A DNA stretch of 64,000 nucleotides from assembly GCF_013839445.1 (NCBI RefSeq), contig NZ_JACDIT010000012.1, positions 1 to 64,000 of the forward strand, written 5' to 3'. The DNA comes from Chthonobacter albigriseus (lineage in GTDB: Bacteria > Pseudomonadota > Alphaproteobacteria > Rhizobiales > Pleomorphomonadaceae). The notes under the pieces are model-generated. The model was not told where the DNA came from. It did not search any database and saw only the letters and a program-made list of their open reading frames with translations. The position numbers and the translations under genes are program-made. Shown one piece after another: positions 43,024-53,154 of this stretch (position 1 is its first letter; every line of letters starts with the position of its first letter).

Positions 43024-44496
43024 GTGAGCACCTATCTCGGGATCGACGTCGGCACCTCGTCCGTCAAGGCGGTGCTGATCGGCGCGGACGAGCACCTGAT
43101 CGCCAGCGCCACCGTCAAGCTGGAGGTCAGCCGCCCGCACCCTGGCTGGTCGGAGCAGGACCCCGACAGCTGGGTCTCCGCGACCTTCGCCGCCGTGGAC
43201 GAACTGAAGGCGGGCCACGCCGCCGCGCTCTCCGCCGTCGCCGGCATCGGCCTTTCCGGTCAAATGCACGGCGCCACCCTGCTGGACGCTGCCGACAAGC
43301 CGTTGCGCCCGGCGATCCTCTGGAACGACGGCCGCTCCGCCGCCGAATGCGCGGAGCTGGAAGCGGCCTGCCCGAACGCCCGCGCCATCGCCGGCAACAT
43401 CGCCATGCCCGGCTTCACCGCACCCAAGCTGCTCTGGGTGCGCAAGCACGAGCCGGAGATCTTCGCCAGGATCGCCAAGGTCCTGCTGCCGAAGGACTAT
43501 GTGCGCCTGCACCTGACCGGCGACCACGCCTCCGACATGTCCGATTCTGCCGGCACCCTGTGGCTCGACGTCGGCCGCCGCGCCTGGTCGGACGAACTTC
43601 TGGCTGCGACCGGACTGACCCGCAGTCACATGCCCGAGCTCTTCGAAGGCACCGAGCCGACGGGCCGGCTGAATGCATCGCTCGCCGCCCGCTGGGGCAT
43701 GGCGACGCCGCCCGTCGTTGCCGGCGGCGGCGGTGACAACGCGGCAAGCGCCGTCGGCATGGGCGCCGTCGGGCCGGGCGTCGCCTTCGCCTCGCTCGGC
43801 ACCTCCGGCGTGCTCTTCGTGTCCAACGCCCGCTTCTCGCCGAACACGGACGGCGCGGTACACGCCTTCTGCCATGCGGTCCCGGACACCTGGCACCAGA
43901 TGGGCGTCGTGCTCTCCGCGACGGCGAGCCTGGAGTGGCTATCCGGCGTGCTCGAAGCGCCGGCACCGACGCTCACCAAAGGCCTCGACCCGCAGCCGGA
44001 CGGACCGTCACCCGTGCTGTTCCTGCCCTACCTCGTCGGTGAGCGGACCCCGCACAACGACGCGGCCGCCCGCGGCGCCTTCGTCGGCCTGTCTCCGGAG
44101 ACCGACCGCCAGACGCTGACCCAGGCCGTGCTGGAGGGCGTCGCCTATGCCTTCCGCGATTGTCTGCGCGTGCTCAACGACGCAGGAACCGACCTCGACC
44201 GCGCCTTCGCCGTCGGTGGCGGCTCCAAGTCGGAGGCCTGGCTCAGGATCCTCGCCGCGGTCCTGAACCGTCCGCTCGACATCACGGCCGAGGGCGACTT
44301 CGGCGGTGCCTTCGGGGCTGCCCGCCTTGGCCGCATCGCCGCGACCGGCGACGACCCCTTCGAGACGCTCACACCACCGCCCATCGCCCGCACCATCGAG
44401 CCGGATCCAAGGCTCGTCCCCCGATACGCGGAAGGCTACGGCCGATACCGCGCGCTCTACCCGGCCCTCCGGCAAGCCTTCAAGAATGGAGAATGA
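43024..44496 (+). CDS. xylB: Xylulokinase
   Basis: FGGY-family kinase of 490 residues making D-xylulose-5-phosphate. The phosphate loop [10 protein letters not shown] is at 6-15, LSGQMHG gives the sugar contact, ILWNDGR follows as in XylB, and [11 protein letters not shown] is the adenosine-binding block. The start is GTG at 43024, preceded by GGGGAGG. The stop is one base before the xylA start. Confidence 0.95.
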   Translation: MSTYLGIDVGTSSVKAVLIGADEHLIASATVKLEVSRPHPGWSEQDPDSWVSATFAAVDELKAGHAAALSAVAGIGLSGQMHGATLLDAADKPLRPAILWNDGRSAAECAELEAACPNARAIAGNIAMPGFTAPKLLWVRKHEPEIFARIAKVLLPKDYVRLHLTGDHASDMSDSAGTLWLDVGRRAWSDELLAATGLTRSHMPELFEGTEPTGRLNASLAARWGMATPPVVAGGGGDNAASAVGMGAVGPGVAFASLGTSGVLFVSNARFSPNTDGAVHAFCHAVPDTWHQMGVVLSATASLEWLSGVLEAPAPTLTKGLDPQPDGPSPVLFLPYLVGERTPHNDAAARGAFVGLSPETDRQTLTQAVLEGVAYAFRDCLRVLNDAGTDLDRAFAVGGGSKSEAWLRILAAVLNRPLDITAEGDFGGAFGAARLGRIAATGDDPFETLTPPPIARTIEPDPRLVPRYAEGYGRYRALYPALRQAFKNGE

Positions 44497-44497
44497 C

Positions 44498-45814
44498 ATG
44501 AACGCCCCCTTCTTCCCCAATCCGACGCCAGTCGCCTACGAAGGGCCTGAGAGCAAGAACCCGCTGGCCTTCCGCTACTACGACAAGAATCGGGTGGTGC
44601 TGGGCAAGACCATGCAGGAGCACATGCGCTTCGCGGTCTGTTATTGGCACTCGTTCACCTGGCCGGGCGGCGATCCCTTCGGCGGCGAGACGTTCGAGCG
44701 GCCGTGGATGCACGGCTCCGACCCGATGGAGCTCGCCCGGCAGAAGGCCGACGTCGCCTTCGATCTCTTCAAGATCCTGGACGTGCCCTTCTACACCTTC
44801 CACGACCGCGACATTGCGCCGGAGGGCTCCTCCCTCGCCGAGTCCAACCGCAATGTCCGTGCGATCGCGGAGATCTTCGCCCGCAAGCAGGAAGAGACCG
44901 GCCTGAAGCTCCTGTGGGGCACCGCCAACCTCTTCTCCAACCGGCGCTTCATGGCCGGCGCCGCCACCAATCCCGATCCGGACGTGTTCGCCTATGCCGC
45001 CGGGCAGGTGAAGAATGCGCTCGACGTGACGCGGGAACTCGGCGGCGAGAACTATGTCCTGTGGGGCGGCCGCGAGGGCTATGAGACGCTTCTCAACACG
45101 AACCTGAAGAGCGAGATCGAGCAGGCCGGCCGCTTCCTGTCCATGGTCGTGGACTACAAGCACCGCACCGGCTTCAAGGGCGCGATCCTGATCGAGCCCA
45201 AGCCGAAGGAGCCGACCAAGCACCAGTACGACTTCGACGTCCAGACCGTCTACGGCTTCCTGAAGGCCTTCGGCCTGGAGAAGGAGGTGCAGGTCAACAT
45301 CGAGCAGAACCACGCCATCCTCGCCGGCCACTCCTTCGAGCACGAGCTCGCCATGGCTTCCGCGCTCGGCATCTTCGGCTCGGTGGACCTCAACCGCGGC
45401 GACGACCGCCTGGGCTGGGACACCGACCAGTTCGGCATGAACGTCGCGGAACTGACCCTCGCCATGCTGGAGATCATCAAGGCGGGCGGCTTCACCACCG
45501 GCGGCTTCAACTTCGACGCGAAGATCCGCCGCCAGAGCCTCGATCCGGATGACCTGATCGTCGCCCACGTCGGCTCGATGGACGCCGTCGCCCGCGCGCT
45601 GCTGAACGCCGAAGCCGCCATCAAGGACGGCACCGTCGACAGCTTCGTGAAGGACCGCTACGCCGGCTGGCGCACCCCGTTCGGGCAGTCGATCCTCAAG
45701 GGCGAGAAGACCCTGGAAGACATGGCCGCCTACGTGGAAGGCGGCGACATCAATCCCCAGCCCAAGAGCGGCCGCCAGGAATACCTGGAGACCGTGCTCA
45801 ACCGCTTCCTCTGA
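44498..45814 (+). CDS. xylA: Xylose isomerase
   Basis: TIM-barrel isomerase of 438 residues, class II length. The catalytic base His102 and Asp105 lie in [10 protein letters not shown]. Metal-ligand strands include [17 protein letters not shown] and [18 protein letters not shown]. It converts D-xylose to D-xylulose, and in vitro also glucose to fructose. The ribosome-binding site is GAATGGAGA inside the end of xylB, so the genes are coupled. A strong hairpin follows the stop. Confidence 0.97.
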   Translation: MNAPFFPNPTPVAYEGPESKNPLAFRYYDKNRVVLGKTMQEHMRFAVCYWHSFTWPGGDPFGGETFERPWMHGSDPMELARQKADVAFDLFKILDVPFYTFHDRDIAPEGSSLAESNRNVRAIAEIFARKQEETGLKLLWGTANLFSNRRFMAGAATNPDPDVFAYAAGQVKNALDVTRELGGENYVLWGGREGYETLLNTNLKSEIEQAGRFLSMVVDYKHRTGFKGAILIEPKPKEPTKHQYDFDVQTVYGFLKAFGLEKEVQVNIEQNHAILAGHSFEHELAMASALGIFGSVDLNRGDDRLGWDTDQFGMNVAELTLAMLEIIKAGGFTTGGFNFDAKIRRQSLDPDDLIVAHVGSMDAVARALLNAEAAIKDGTVDSFVKDRYAGWRTPFGQSILKGEKTLEDMAAYVEGGDINPQPKSGRQEYLETVLNRFL

Positions 45815-45825
45815 TCGCGAAAAAA

Positions 45826-45849
45826 CCCTCCCCGGGCGACCGGGGAGGG
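45826..45849 (-). terminator. Intrinsic terminator between xylA and the PfpI gene
   Basis: A perfect 10-bp GC-rich stem (CCCTCCCCGG / CCGGGGAGGG) closes a GCGA tetraloop. The A-run at 45820-45825 becomes a T-run for leftward transcription, so it best terminates the PfpI gene; it may also stop xylA transcripts less efficiently, having no T-run on that side. Confidence 0.85.
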
Positions 45850-45879
45850 CTGCACTTCGGTTCGGCGAAGGCGACCGGC

Positions 45880-46455
45880 TCAGGCAGCGCGGCGGCGCTC
45901 ATGCCGTCCTTCGCCGATCTCCTCGACGATCTTCCTCACGAAGGCGTCGATGTCGTCCGGCTTGCGGCTGGTGATGATCCCCTCGTCGGTCACCACCTCC
46001 TGGTCCACCCAGTCGCCGCCGGCGTTCTTCACGTCGGTCTTTATCGAGTGGTACGACGTGACCTTGCGACCCCGCACCGCATCGGCTTCCACCAGCAACC
46101 ACGGTCCGTGGCAGATCGCAGCCACCACCTTGCCGCTGTCGACGAAGCGGCGGACGAGGTTCACCGCGGCTTCCTCGGCGCGCAGCAGGTCCGGATTGAT
46201 CTGCCCGCCCGGCAACAGGAGGGCGTCGTAGTCGTCGACGGATACCGAGCCGAGAGTCTTGTCGACCGGCACGCTCTGCCCCCAATCCTTCTGGTCCCAG
46301 CCGCGGATCTTGCCGGGTTCGCGCGTCTTCTCCGGCGAAGCCACGTGAACGGTGGCGCCCTGGGCGCGCAGCTGCTCCAGCGGCTTCATCAGCTCCGACT
46401 GCTCGAAGCCATCCGTGGCAAGGATCAGGATCTTGGCTTGATTAATGGCGGTCAT
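45880..46455 (-). CDS. PfpI/DJ-1 superfamily protein (YhbO-type)
   Basis: Class I glutamine amidotransferase-like protein of 191 residues. The nucleophile elbow is Cys115-His116 in AICHGP, with Glu18 close to it in the fold. Members were described as proteases and later as deglycases or glyoxal-removing stress proteins. The biochemical role is disputed. A dyad-symmetric site lies 69 bases upstream of its start, and a strong terminator follows, so it is a single-gene unit, probably stress regulated. Confidence 0.9.
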   Translation of the reverse strand: MTAINQAKILILATDGFEQSELMKPLEQLRAQGATVHVASPEKTREPGKIRGWDQKDWGQSVPVDKTLGSVSVDDYDALLLPGGQINPDLLRAEEAAVNLVRRFVDSGKVVAAICHGPWLLVEADAVRGRKVTSYHSIKTDVKNAGGDWVDQEVVTDEGIITSRKPDDIDAFVRKIVEEIGEGRHERRRAA

Positions 46456-46523
46456 GAATTCGGTCCTTGAAGCTCGTGCCCCCCAAGAGCTTCAACGCAT
46501 CCCGGCGCTGACCGTTTACAGTG

Positions 46524-46539
46524 TTCACTGATTAGTGAA
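46524..46539. promoter_or_regulatory. Palindromic operator candidate upstream of the PfpI gene
   Basis: TTCACT-GATT-AGTGAA is a perfect inverted repeat with six-base arms. It sits 69 bases before the PfpI-protein ATG and 43 bases beyond the meaB stop, in AT-rich sequence. Arm length and spacing fit a dimeric HTH repressor such as HxlR, MarR or TetR type; none is encoded next to it. Confidence 0.6.
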
Positions 46540-46581
46540 TCGAAATGACCTCGGTCGGCTGGGCCGGACCCCGGGGTGGCT

Positions 46582-47574
46582 CTAGAGCCCCAGCATTTCC
46601 GCAATTTCCGCCGCCGCGACGCTCGGGCTGAGCGTGCCGTCCGCCACCCGGGCCTGGCGGTCGTCCAGTGCGGTGCGGATCGCGGGATCGCGCACCAGCC
46701 GCTCGTGGAAACGCTCGTTGATCATCTCGCGCATCCAGTGGACCTGCTGTTCCCGGCGCTTGGCCTGGAAGCGGCCGTTGGCGGACATCACCGAACGATG
46801 CCGCTCGATCTCCGACCAGAGCTTGTCGAGCCCTTCGTTAGCGAGGCCCGAAACGGTGAGCACCGGCGGCGACCAGTCCGGCGACGCGGGCGCCAGGATG
46901 TGCAGCGCGGCCCGGTATTCCGTTGCCGCGGCGCGCGCCCGGATTGCGGCCTCGCCCTCCGCCTTGTTGACGGCGATCAGGTCGGCCAGCTCGATGATGC
47001 CCTTCTTGATGCCCTGGAGCTCGTCGCCGGCTCCCGGCAGCATCAGCACCAGGAACACGTCCACCATGTCCGCGACGGCGGTCTCCGACTGCCCGACGCC
47101 GACGGTCTCCACCAGGATCACGTCGAAGCCGGCCGCCTCGCAGAGGAGCATCGTCTCGCGCGTCTTGGCGGCGACCCCGCCCAATGTGCCGGCGGAAGGG
47201 GAGGGGCGAACATAGGCGTTCGGATCTACGGCGAGCCGTGCCATCCGCGTCTTGTCGCCGAGGATCGAGCCGCCGGTGCGCGTCGAGGACGGATCGACCG
47301 CCAGCACTGCCACTTTGTGGCCGGCGGCTGTCAGGTTGGAGCCGAGCTGGTCGATGGTCGTGGACTTGCCGACGCCGGGCACCCCCGTGATGCCGACGCG
47401 GAAGGCACGGCCCGTCTGCGGCAGGACGGCCTGGAGCAGGGCGCGCGCGGCTTCCTGATGGGCCGGCTTGCGGCTCTCCACCAGCGTGATGGCGCGCGCC
47501 AGCAACGACCGGTCGCCGGCGAGCACACCGGCGGTCAACCGCGCGACGTCGGGCGTGGCCGGCGCCGCGTTCAT
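46582..47574 (-). CDS. meaB: Methylmalonyl-CoA mutase-associated GTPase MeaB
   Basis: G3E-family GTPase chaperone of 330 residues that protects and loads cobalamin into methylmalonyl-CoA mutase. Walker A GVPGVGKST is at 64-72, and the switch-region block VETVGVGQSE and base-recognition NKAEG are present. It overlaps the stop of the lipoprotein gene by four bases. The mutase it serves is encoded about 6 kb away in this window. Confidence 0.94.
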   Translation of the reverse strand: MNAAPATPDVARLTAGVLAGDRSLLARAITLVESRKPAHQEAARALLQAVLPQTGRAFRVGITGVPGVGKSTTIDQLGSNLTAAGHKVAVLAVDPSSTRTGGSILGDKTRMARLAVDPNAYVRPSPSAGTLGGVAAKTRETMLLCEAAGFDVILVETVGVGQSETAVADMVDVFLVLMLPGAGDELQGIKKGIIELADLIAVNKAEGEAAIRARAAATEYRAALHILAPASPDWSPPVLTVSGLANEGLDKLWSEIERHRSVMSANGRFQAKRREQQVHWMREMINERFHERLVRDPAIRTALDDRQARVADGTLSPSVAAAEIAEMLGL

Positions 47575-48155
47575 GATGCCGCCGGGTTGAAGCCGGGTGT
47601 CCAGATGATCCGCTCCAAGGTGGCGTTCCGCATCGCGTCCGTCGGCGAGGCGCTGAAACCCGAGGTGGAGAACACCAGCGACACGTTGGGCGCGACGGGC
47701 GACGTGCAGATCGGCATGCCGAACCAGTTCCCGCTGCCCAGCCGGCAGGCGGACGGATCCACCTGCGCTTCGGCGAAGCTCATGCCGATCCGCTCGCCGG
47801 CCGGGCCGCGCAACTGCGTGGATACGCCGTGCACGCTTCCGATCGCACCGTCCGGTCCTGGCAGCACCTGCACCACCTGCAGACCGTCACGGAAGAGGGC
47901 GATGGCGGCCTGTGTATCGGTTTCCGTCGCCATCGTGATGGCCGAAGCGTCGAAGCCGGGCAGAGCCTCCTCGATCGCAGCCTCCGAGAAAGGCGTCCCT
48001 TGCGGCAGGCCGCTCACGCCGCCGGCGGTGATCGCCAGGATGTCGACCGACTGGGTCGTCGCAGTGGCGCTGCCGAAGTCGGAATCGATCCCGGACGAAC
48101 AGCCGCCCAAGGAGGCGACGAGAACAGCCGAGAGGCAGAGACGCTTCGTGATCAT
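47571..48155 (-). CDS. DUF1131-like lipoprotein
   Basis: Predicted lipoprotein of 194 residues. The signal peptide ends in the lipobox LGGC, giving Cys19 as the lipidated residue. The body, with ITAGGVSGLPQGTPFSEAAI and ALPGF, resembles the RpoE-regulated lipoprotein family of E. coli YfeY (DUF1131); this is recognition by memory and moderately sure. The start at 48155 is the first that gives a signal peptide. It overlaps meaB by four bases although the functions seem unrelated. Confidence 0.65.
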   Translation of the reverse strand: MITKRLCLSAVLVASLGGCSSGIDSDFGSATATTQSVDILAITAGGVSGLPQGTPFSEAAIEEALPGFDASAITMATETDTQAAIALFRDGLQVVQVLPGPDGAIGSVHGVSTQLRGPAGERIGMSFAEAQVDPSACRLGSGNWFGMPICTSPVAPNVSLVFSTSGFSASPTDAMRNATLERIIWTPGFNPAAS

Positions 48156-48226
48156 GAAAAAGCCATAGCATGACTGGACCCGGCCGCAAACGCGGCGCAG
48201 GCGCGACCGCTGGCCTCGCCCGCCGG

Positions 48227-49612
48227 TCAGCCGGCGAGCGCGTCGAGGACACGCGCCCAGGAGCGGATGCCCTTGTGGAAGCTGGTCATCTCGTACTTCT
48301 CGTTGGGCGAGTGGATGCGGTCGTCGGCGAGTCCGAAGCCGACCATCAGGCTGTCCATGCCGAGCAGCGTCTTGAAGTGCCCGACCACGGGGATCGATCC
48401 TCCGGACCCAACGACCGCCGCGGGCCGGCCCCATTCCTCCTCCAGCGCGGCCCGCCCCTTGTTCAGCGCCGGGCTGTCGAAGGCAAGCCGCAGGGCAGGG
48501 CTGCCGCCGTGCGGGTGGAAGGACACGGCCGCTCCCTTCGGCAGGCGCTCGGTGACGAACTGCCGGAAGCTCGCGCGGATCTTGTCCGGATCCTGGTCGC
48601 CGACGAGGCGGAACGACACCTTGGCGCGCGCTTTGGCCGGCAGCACGGTCTTGAAGCCGTCGCCCGTGTAGCCGCCATCGATGCCGTTCACCTCGGCGGT
48701 CGGCCGCGACCAGATCTTCTCCAGCACGGTGCGGTCGACTTCGCCGGCGGGTGCCGACAGCCCGACCGCGCCGAGGAAGGCGTCACCGTCGAACCCGAGT
48801 GAAGCCCAGTTGGCGGCGATCTCAGCCGGGATCTCCGGCACGCCGTCGTAGAAGCCCGGCAGAGTCACGCGGCCGCTGTCGTCGTGAAGTCCGGCGAGAA
48901 CCCGCGCGAGCACGTGGATGGGATTGAGCGCCGCTCCGCCGAACATGCCGGAGTGGAGGTCCTGGTTGGCGCCGGTGATCGTCACCTCCTCGCCGACAAG
49001 GCCGCGCAGCATGGTGGTGATCGCCGGCGTGTCGCGGTCCCACATGTTGGTGTCGCAGACGAGCGCGACGTCGAGCGACAGCTCCTTCGCATTCGCCAGG
49101 AGGAACGGCACCAGCGACGGCGAGCCGCTCTCCTCCTCGCCCTCCGACAGGATCGTCACGTTGATCGGAAGCCCGCCGGTTTCCGCCACCATCGCGCGGC
49201 AGGCTTCCACGAAGGTCATCAGCTGGCCCTTGTCGTCGGCAGACCCTCGCGCGACGATCCGCTCCGATCCGTCCGGCTGCCGGGCGACGCGCGGCTCGAA
49301 CGGCGGCGTTTCCCAGAGCGAGATCGGATCCACCGGCTGGACGTCGTAGTGGGCGTAGAAAAGCACGTGCGGCTTGTCGGGGCCGGCCTTGGTCCAATGC
49401 GCGACCACCATCGGATGGCCTTCGGTCGGCCGCGCCGACGCATCGAAGCCGATCCCGCTCAGCTCCTTCACCAGCCAGTCCGCCGCCTCTGCGCACGCCG
49501 GCTTGTAGGCCGGATCGGTCGAGATCGAAGGAATCCGCAGGAACGCGAACAGGCGTTCAAGGCTGGCCGGAAGGTCCGCATCGATGCGGTCGAGCACGCG
49601 AATATCAGTCAT
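48227..49612 (-). CDS. M20 family metallodipeptidase
   Basis: Cytoplasmic zinc peptidase of 461 residues. Metal site His88-x-Asp90 is in FYAHYDVQPVD, the catalytic Glu pair in SEGEEESGSPSL, and the dimerisation domain is inserted in the middle. A typical dipeptidase (CNDP/PepV-like) length. A C-G rich symmetrical sequence spans its stop codon and could fold as an end hairpin. It stands 72 bases before the lipoprotein gene on the same strand. Confidence 0.9.
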   Translation of the reverse strand: MTDIRVLDRIDADLPASLERLFAFLRIPSISTDPAYKPACAEAADWLVKELSGIGFDASARPTEGHPMVVAHWTKAGPDKPHVLFYAHYDVQPVDPISLWETPPFEPRVARQPDGSERIVARGSADDKGQLMTFVEACRAMVAETGGLPINVTILSEGEEESGSPSLVPFLLANAKELSLDVALVCDTNMWDRDTPAITTMLRGLVGEEVTITGANQDLHSGMFGGAALNPIHVLARVLAGLHDDSGRVTLPGFYDGVPEIPAEIAANWASLGFDGDAFLGAVGLSAPAGEVDRTVLEKIWSRPTAEVNGIDGGYTGDGFKTVLPAKARAKVSFRLVGDQDPDKIRASFRQFVTERLPKGAAVSFHPHGGSPALRLAFDSPALNKGRAALEEEWGRPAAVVGSGGSIPVVGHFKTLLGMDSLMVGFGLADDRIHSPNEKYEMTSFHKGIRSWARVLDALAG

Positions 49613-49742
49613 GAAACGATCCTGGAGCAGACGCCGCGATCCGGCTCGCCACGACGAGCCCGCTTGAGATCCACGGCTTTGAAAGGAAGGGCGGGCCCGT
49701 CGGCGACAGGCGGGCAGTCTGGACTACCGGTGACAGTCTCGA

Positions 49743-51389
49743 TCAGCGTTTCAGGATGCTCCCGAGCACGCCGCGGACGATAGCCGAGCCGATCTGTCGC
49801 CCGACGGAGCTCGACACCGACCGCACCACCGACTTCACCGCCGCTTCGACAACGGTCTGTCGGCCGCTGGACGATCCGCGCGCGGCCCGCTCCTCGTCGG
49901 CCTCGCGGCGGCGGCGCTCGGCCGGGCTCTCGTACTCGTCGAGCCGCGGCCGCCCTGCCGGCGTCGGATCGTAGCCGGGATCCGGCTGCGGTTCTGGTTC
50001 GGAGCGGGAGGACGGGCCCCAGCCGAAATCCGGGAGCTGGAAGCCGGACGAGGTTCTGCGGGGAGCAGTGGCGGAGGGCGCGCTCGGTCGGCTCGGACGG
50101 CGCCCTTCGGCGCGTGCCTTCAGCATCTCGAACGCCGACTCGCGATCCTGGAGCGCGTCGTAGACCCCGGAGAGCGGGCTCGCGTCGAGCACCTGCGCAC
50201 GCTCGTCCGGAGTCAGCGGCCCGAGGCGGGAGGAGGGCGGGCGCACCAGGGTGCGTTCCACGATCGACGGCACGCCCTTTTCGGCCAGCGTCGAAACCAG
50301 CGCCTCGCCGACGCCGAGCTGGGTGATCACCTCGAAAGTGTCGAAGGCCGGGTTGGGGCGGAACGTCTCCGCGGCGACGCGGACGGCCTTCTGCTCGCGC
50401 GGGGTATAGGCGCGCAGCGCGTGCTGCACCCGGTTGCCCAACTGGGCGAGCACGCTTTCCGGAACGTCGAGCGGGTTCTGCGTGACGAAATAGATGCCGA
50501 CGCCCTTCGATCGGATCAGCTTGACGACCTGCTCCACCTTCTCCAGCAACGCCTTCGGCGCTTCGTCGAACAGCAGGTGCGCTTCGTCGAAGAAGAAGAC
50601 GAGCTTCGGCTTGTCGGGGTCGCCGACCTCCGGCAGTTCCTCGAACAGCTCGGAGAGGAGCCAGAGCAGGAACGTCGCGTAGAGCCGCGGCGTCTGCATC
50701 AGCTTGTCGGCCGCCAGAACGTTGACCGCGCCGCGTCCGTCGCCCGTGGTGCGCATGATGTCTCGGATGTCGAGGGCCGGCTCGCCGAAGAAGTTCTCGC
50801 CGCCCTGCTGCTCCAACACGAGCAACTGCCGCTGGATCGCCCCGATCGTCGCCTTGGCGACGTTGCCGTAGTGGGCCGAAACCGCATCCGCGTTGTCGCT
50901 GAGGTAGGTCAGCAGCGACCGCAAGTCCTTGAGATCGATGAGCAGCAGCCCCTCGTCGTCGGCCACCTTGAAGGCGATGTTGAGGACACCTTCCTGCGTG
51001 TCGTTGAGCTGCAGGAGTCGCGACAGCAGCAGCGGCCCCATCTCGGTCACGGTGGCCCGGATCGGATGCCCTTGTTCGCCGAACAGATCCCAGAAGATCA
51101 CCGGCGCCGCGGCATACTGGTACTCCTCCAGGAACCCGATCTCCTGCGCCCGCTTGACCAGGAAGTCCTTCTCGTCGCCTGCCGACGCCAGACCCGACAG
51201 ATCGCCCTTCACGTCGGCGCAGAACACCGGCACCCCGGCGTCGGAAAGGCTTTGGGCCAGGATCTGCAGCGTCACGGTCTTGCCGGTGCCTGTTGCCCCG
51301 GTAACGATCCCGTGCCGGTTGGCGTATTTGAGGGTGAGATACTCGGGTTTCGTGCTGGTCCCGATGTAGACCTTGTCGGCTGCGAGCAT
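49743..51389 (-). CDS. HerA-like/DUF853 ATPase
   Basis: P-loop ATPase of 548 residues related to the HerA/FtsK motor group. Walker A GATGTGKT is at 31-38, Walker [14 protein letters not shown] in the middle, and [10 protein letters not shown] follows as in the family. A Pro/Arg/Ser-rich tail leads to a conserved amphipathic end. Role unknown, possibly DNA translocation. Starts: AAGGAG lies six bases before the ATG at 51389, which decides it over 51392 and the longer frame. It is not next to NurA, the usual HerA partner, so no DNA-end resection role is implied. Confidence 0.85.
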   Translation of the reverse strand: MLAADKVYIGTSTKPEYLTLKYANRHGIVTGATGTGKTVTLQILAQSLSDAGVPVFCADVKGDLSGLASAGDEKDFLVKRAQEIGFLEEYQYAAAPVIFWDLFGEQGHPIRATVTEMGPLLLSRLLQLNDTQEGVLNIAFKVADDEGLLLIDLKDLRSLLTYLSDNADAVSAHYGNVAKATIGAIQRQLLVLEQQGGENFFGEPALDIRDIMRTTGDGRGAVNVLAADKLMQTPRLYATFLLWLLSELFEELPEVGDPDKPKLVFFFDEAHLLFDEAPKALLEKVEQVVKLIRSKGVGIYFVTQNPLDVPESVLAQLGNRVQHALRAYTPREQKAVRVAAETFRPNPAFDTFEVITQLGVGEALVSTLAEKGVPSIVERTLVRPPSSRLGPLTPDERAQVLDASPLSGVYDALQDRESAFEMLKARAEGRRPSRPSAPSATAPRRTSSGFQLPDFGWGPSSRSEPEPQPDPGYDPTPAGRPRLDEYESPAERRRREADEERAARGSSSGRQTVVEAAVKSVVRSVSSSVGRQIGSAIVRGVLGSILKR

Positions 51390-51646
51390 CATCAACTCCT
51401 TCGCGCGCGACGCGCTCCCGAAACTCTCGTCAGGGGAATGTATAGGGTTCCTCTTCCCTCCGCTCAACGAGATGATGGCCACTTTCCATCAGCGAAAGTG
51501 AGGGTCTCCTGCCGGATGCGACAGCCCGCGGCGCGTTTCCATGTTAACAGCCCGCCGAAAAGCCAAGCCATCGTTGAACACTTCCGTACGATTGCTACTA
51601 TTGCGATGCGTTCGGCGCGCTGGAACGCCGACAGGGGGAGGCATCG

Positions 51647-52057
51647 ATGGCGGGTTACCCGATCTTGAACGTGGAGGGCATCGGCCCGGTATTTGCGGAG
51701 AAGCTCAAGGCAGCCGGCGTGCGGACCACGGCCGCTCTCCTGGAGCGCGCCAAGGACCCGAAGGGCCGCAAGGCGCTCGCCGGCGAAACCGGCATCGACG
51801 AGGGGAAGATCCTGAAGTGGGCGAACCTCAGCGACCTCATGCGGATCAAGGGTGTCGCGGAGGAGTACTCCGAACTGCTGGAAGCGGCGGGCGTCGACAC
51901 CGTCAAGGAACTGAAGGGCCGCAAGGCATCCAACCTCGCCGCGCGCATCGCCGAGGTCAATGCCGACCGCAAGCTGGTGCGGCAGATCCCGGCGGAAAAG
52001 ACCGTCGCCGGCTGGATCGAACAGGCCAAGACCATGCAGCCGGTCCTGACCTACTGA
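51647..52057 (+). CDS. DUF4332 helix-hairpin-helix protein
   Basis: Small protein of 136 residues made of helix-hairpin-helix-like repeats: NVEGIGPVFAEKLKAAGV at 8-25 and MRIKGVAEEYSELLEAAGV at about 65-83. Similar repeats bind DNA or proteins non-specifically. Single gene between divergent HerA-like ATPase and convergent LuxR gene. The start ATG is preceded by GGGGGAGG. Confidence 0.8.
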   Translation: MAGYPILNVEGIGPVFAEKLKAAGVRTTAALLERAKDPKGRKALAGETGIDEGKILKWANLSDLMRIKGVAEEYSELLEAAGVDTVKELKGRKASNLAARIAEVNADRKLVRQIPAEKTVAGWIEQAKTMQPVLTY

Positions 52058-52109
52058 CAGATGATTAGCGGCGCCTGGAAAGCCGCTGCACGCGGAATGC
52101 CAACAAATC

Positions 52110-52140
52110 GGCCGCGCACGCCCCCGTTGCGCGGCCTTGT
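52110..52140 (+). terminator. Terminator after the DUF4332 gene
   Basis: GGCCGCGCA at 52110-52118 pairs perfectly with 52128-52136 around a nine-base loop, followed by TTGTCTCTT. It lies between convergent genes and can also serve the LuxR-type gene in the other direction. Confidence 0.75.
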
Positions 52141-52147
52141 CTCTTAG

Positions 52148-52858
52148 TCAGTCGTCCAGAGTGATCTGCCCGTAGCGAAGAGCTTCAACAACCGTCTGCG
52201 TCTTGTTCGACGCATCGAGCTTCTCGCCGGCATTCTGCAGATGGGCGTGAACCGTCCGCTGCGAGATGTTGAGCAGTTCCGCGATCTCCTGCGCCGTCTT
52301 GCCCGTGGCCGTGAGTTCAAGGACTTTCCGTTCACGGGCGGAAAGGTCGCCCGGACGGCTGTCGATCAGGAAGCCCAGCGCGCGCAGACGGCGGAAGGCC
52401 TGATTGCACAGGAAGTCGAACGCCACGAGGTCGAGTTCGGTCAGCGACAAGGACGTGCCGAGCCCGATCACGGCCGCCTGGTAGGGCTGAATCGACTTCA
52501 CGGGGACGGCCACGATCCGGGCGGATGCCTCGGGCCCTGCAGCGGCCACGAGATCGGAATGTCCGGAGATGCTGACGCCATCCACCAGGAAGGGCCGGTG
52601 TGCGACCCTGCAGCGCTCCAGAATGGGATCGCCCTTGGAGATGGTGATCAACTGCCCGCGTTCGCTGCGGACATCCGGCCACTTCATGTGGAGGATCAGC
52701 GGTTCGACGGGTCGACCGGGCATCGGAAGTCCGGTGACGAGGATGTGGCTGGCCCCGTGACTGACCAGTCGACGCTCGATGATGTCGAAGATCCGATTGG
52801 CGCTCGAGCAGGTCCGGAGTCCTACGGCATCCGCCAGGATCTCATCAGGTGTATTCAT
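52148..52858 (-). CDS. LuxR family regulator with altered acyl-homoserine-lactone pocket
   Basis: Regulator of 236 residues: an autoinducer-binding-like domain (about 20-160) and a C-terminal LuxR helix-turn-helix (LSARERKVLELTATGKT at 172-188, then ISQRTVHAHLQNA). Aligned on the invariant DP (Asp77-Pro78), the TraR pocket residues Trp57, Tyr61 and Trp85 fall on Arg64, Gly68 and Val92. Asp77 is kept. No luxI synthase is nearby. It is divergent from the mutase operon, 296 bases away, and may control it. The ligand, if any, is probably not a common acyl-homoserine lactone. Confidence 0.85.
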   Translation of the reverse strand: MNTPDEILADAVGLRTCSSANRIFDIIERRLVSHGASHILVTGLPMPGRPVEPLILHMKWPDVRSERGQLITISKGDPILERCRVAHRPFLVDGVSISGHSDLVAAAGPEASARIVAVPVKSIQPYQAAVIGLGTSLSLTELDLVAFDFLCNQAFRRLRALGFLIDSRPGDLSARERKVLELTATGKTAQEIAELLNISQRTVHAHLQNAGEKLDASNKTQTVVEALRYGQITLDD

Positions 52859-53154
52859 GCTTTTTATACCCGATCAAGAGTTGGTATGCGAGTTACTGTC
52901 TCAACGTAAGACAACCACTGAGAACTTGCCACAACTCATGGCCTCACGCGGTTATCAACTGCCTAACCGGCAACTCGATTTTTCCCCCAGCGTTCTCTGC
53001 GACAAATCAGCTGACTTGCCGCGACAATATTTCCGCCGACTCAATACTGCGATCGCCTTATGTCTATCTGGGCACGACTTTATGCTGTCCGTATAAGGTC
53101 GACGCGTCGTTGAGAGCGACGGATCGTGTCAATCGAGCCCAGGACCCGAGAGCC
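52859..53154. promoter_or_regulatory. 296-bp AT-rich divergent region between luxR-type gene and mutase operon
   Basis: No gene is supported. Its composition is clearly lower in GC than the flanks. A promoter-like pair, TTATGC at 53080-53085 and TATAAG at 53092-53097, precedes the mutase ATG, with a shorter than normal spacer. No cobalamin riboswitch elements were recognised. Confidence 0.4.

Noticed and set aside
53056-53098. CCTTAT / ATAAGG inverted repeat upstream of the mutase gene
   Set aside because: Six-base arms 31 bases apart are expected by chance; it also overlaps a likely -10 element.
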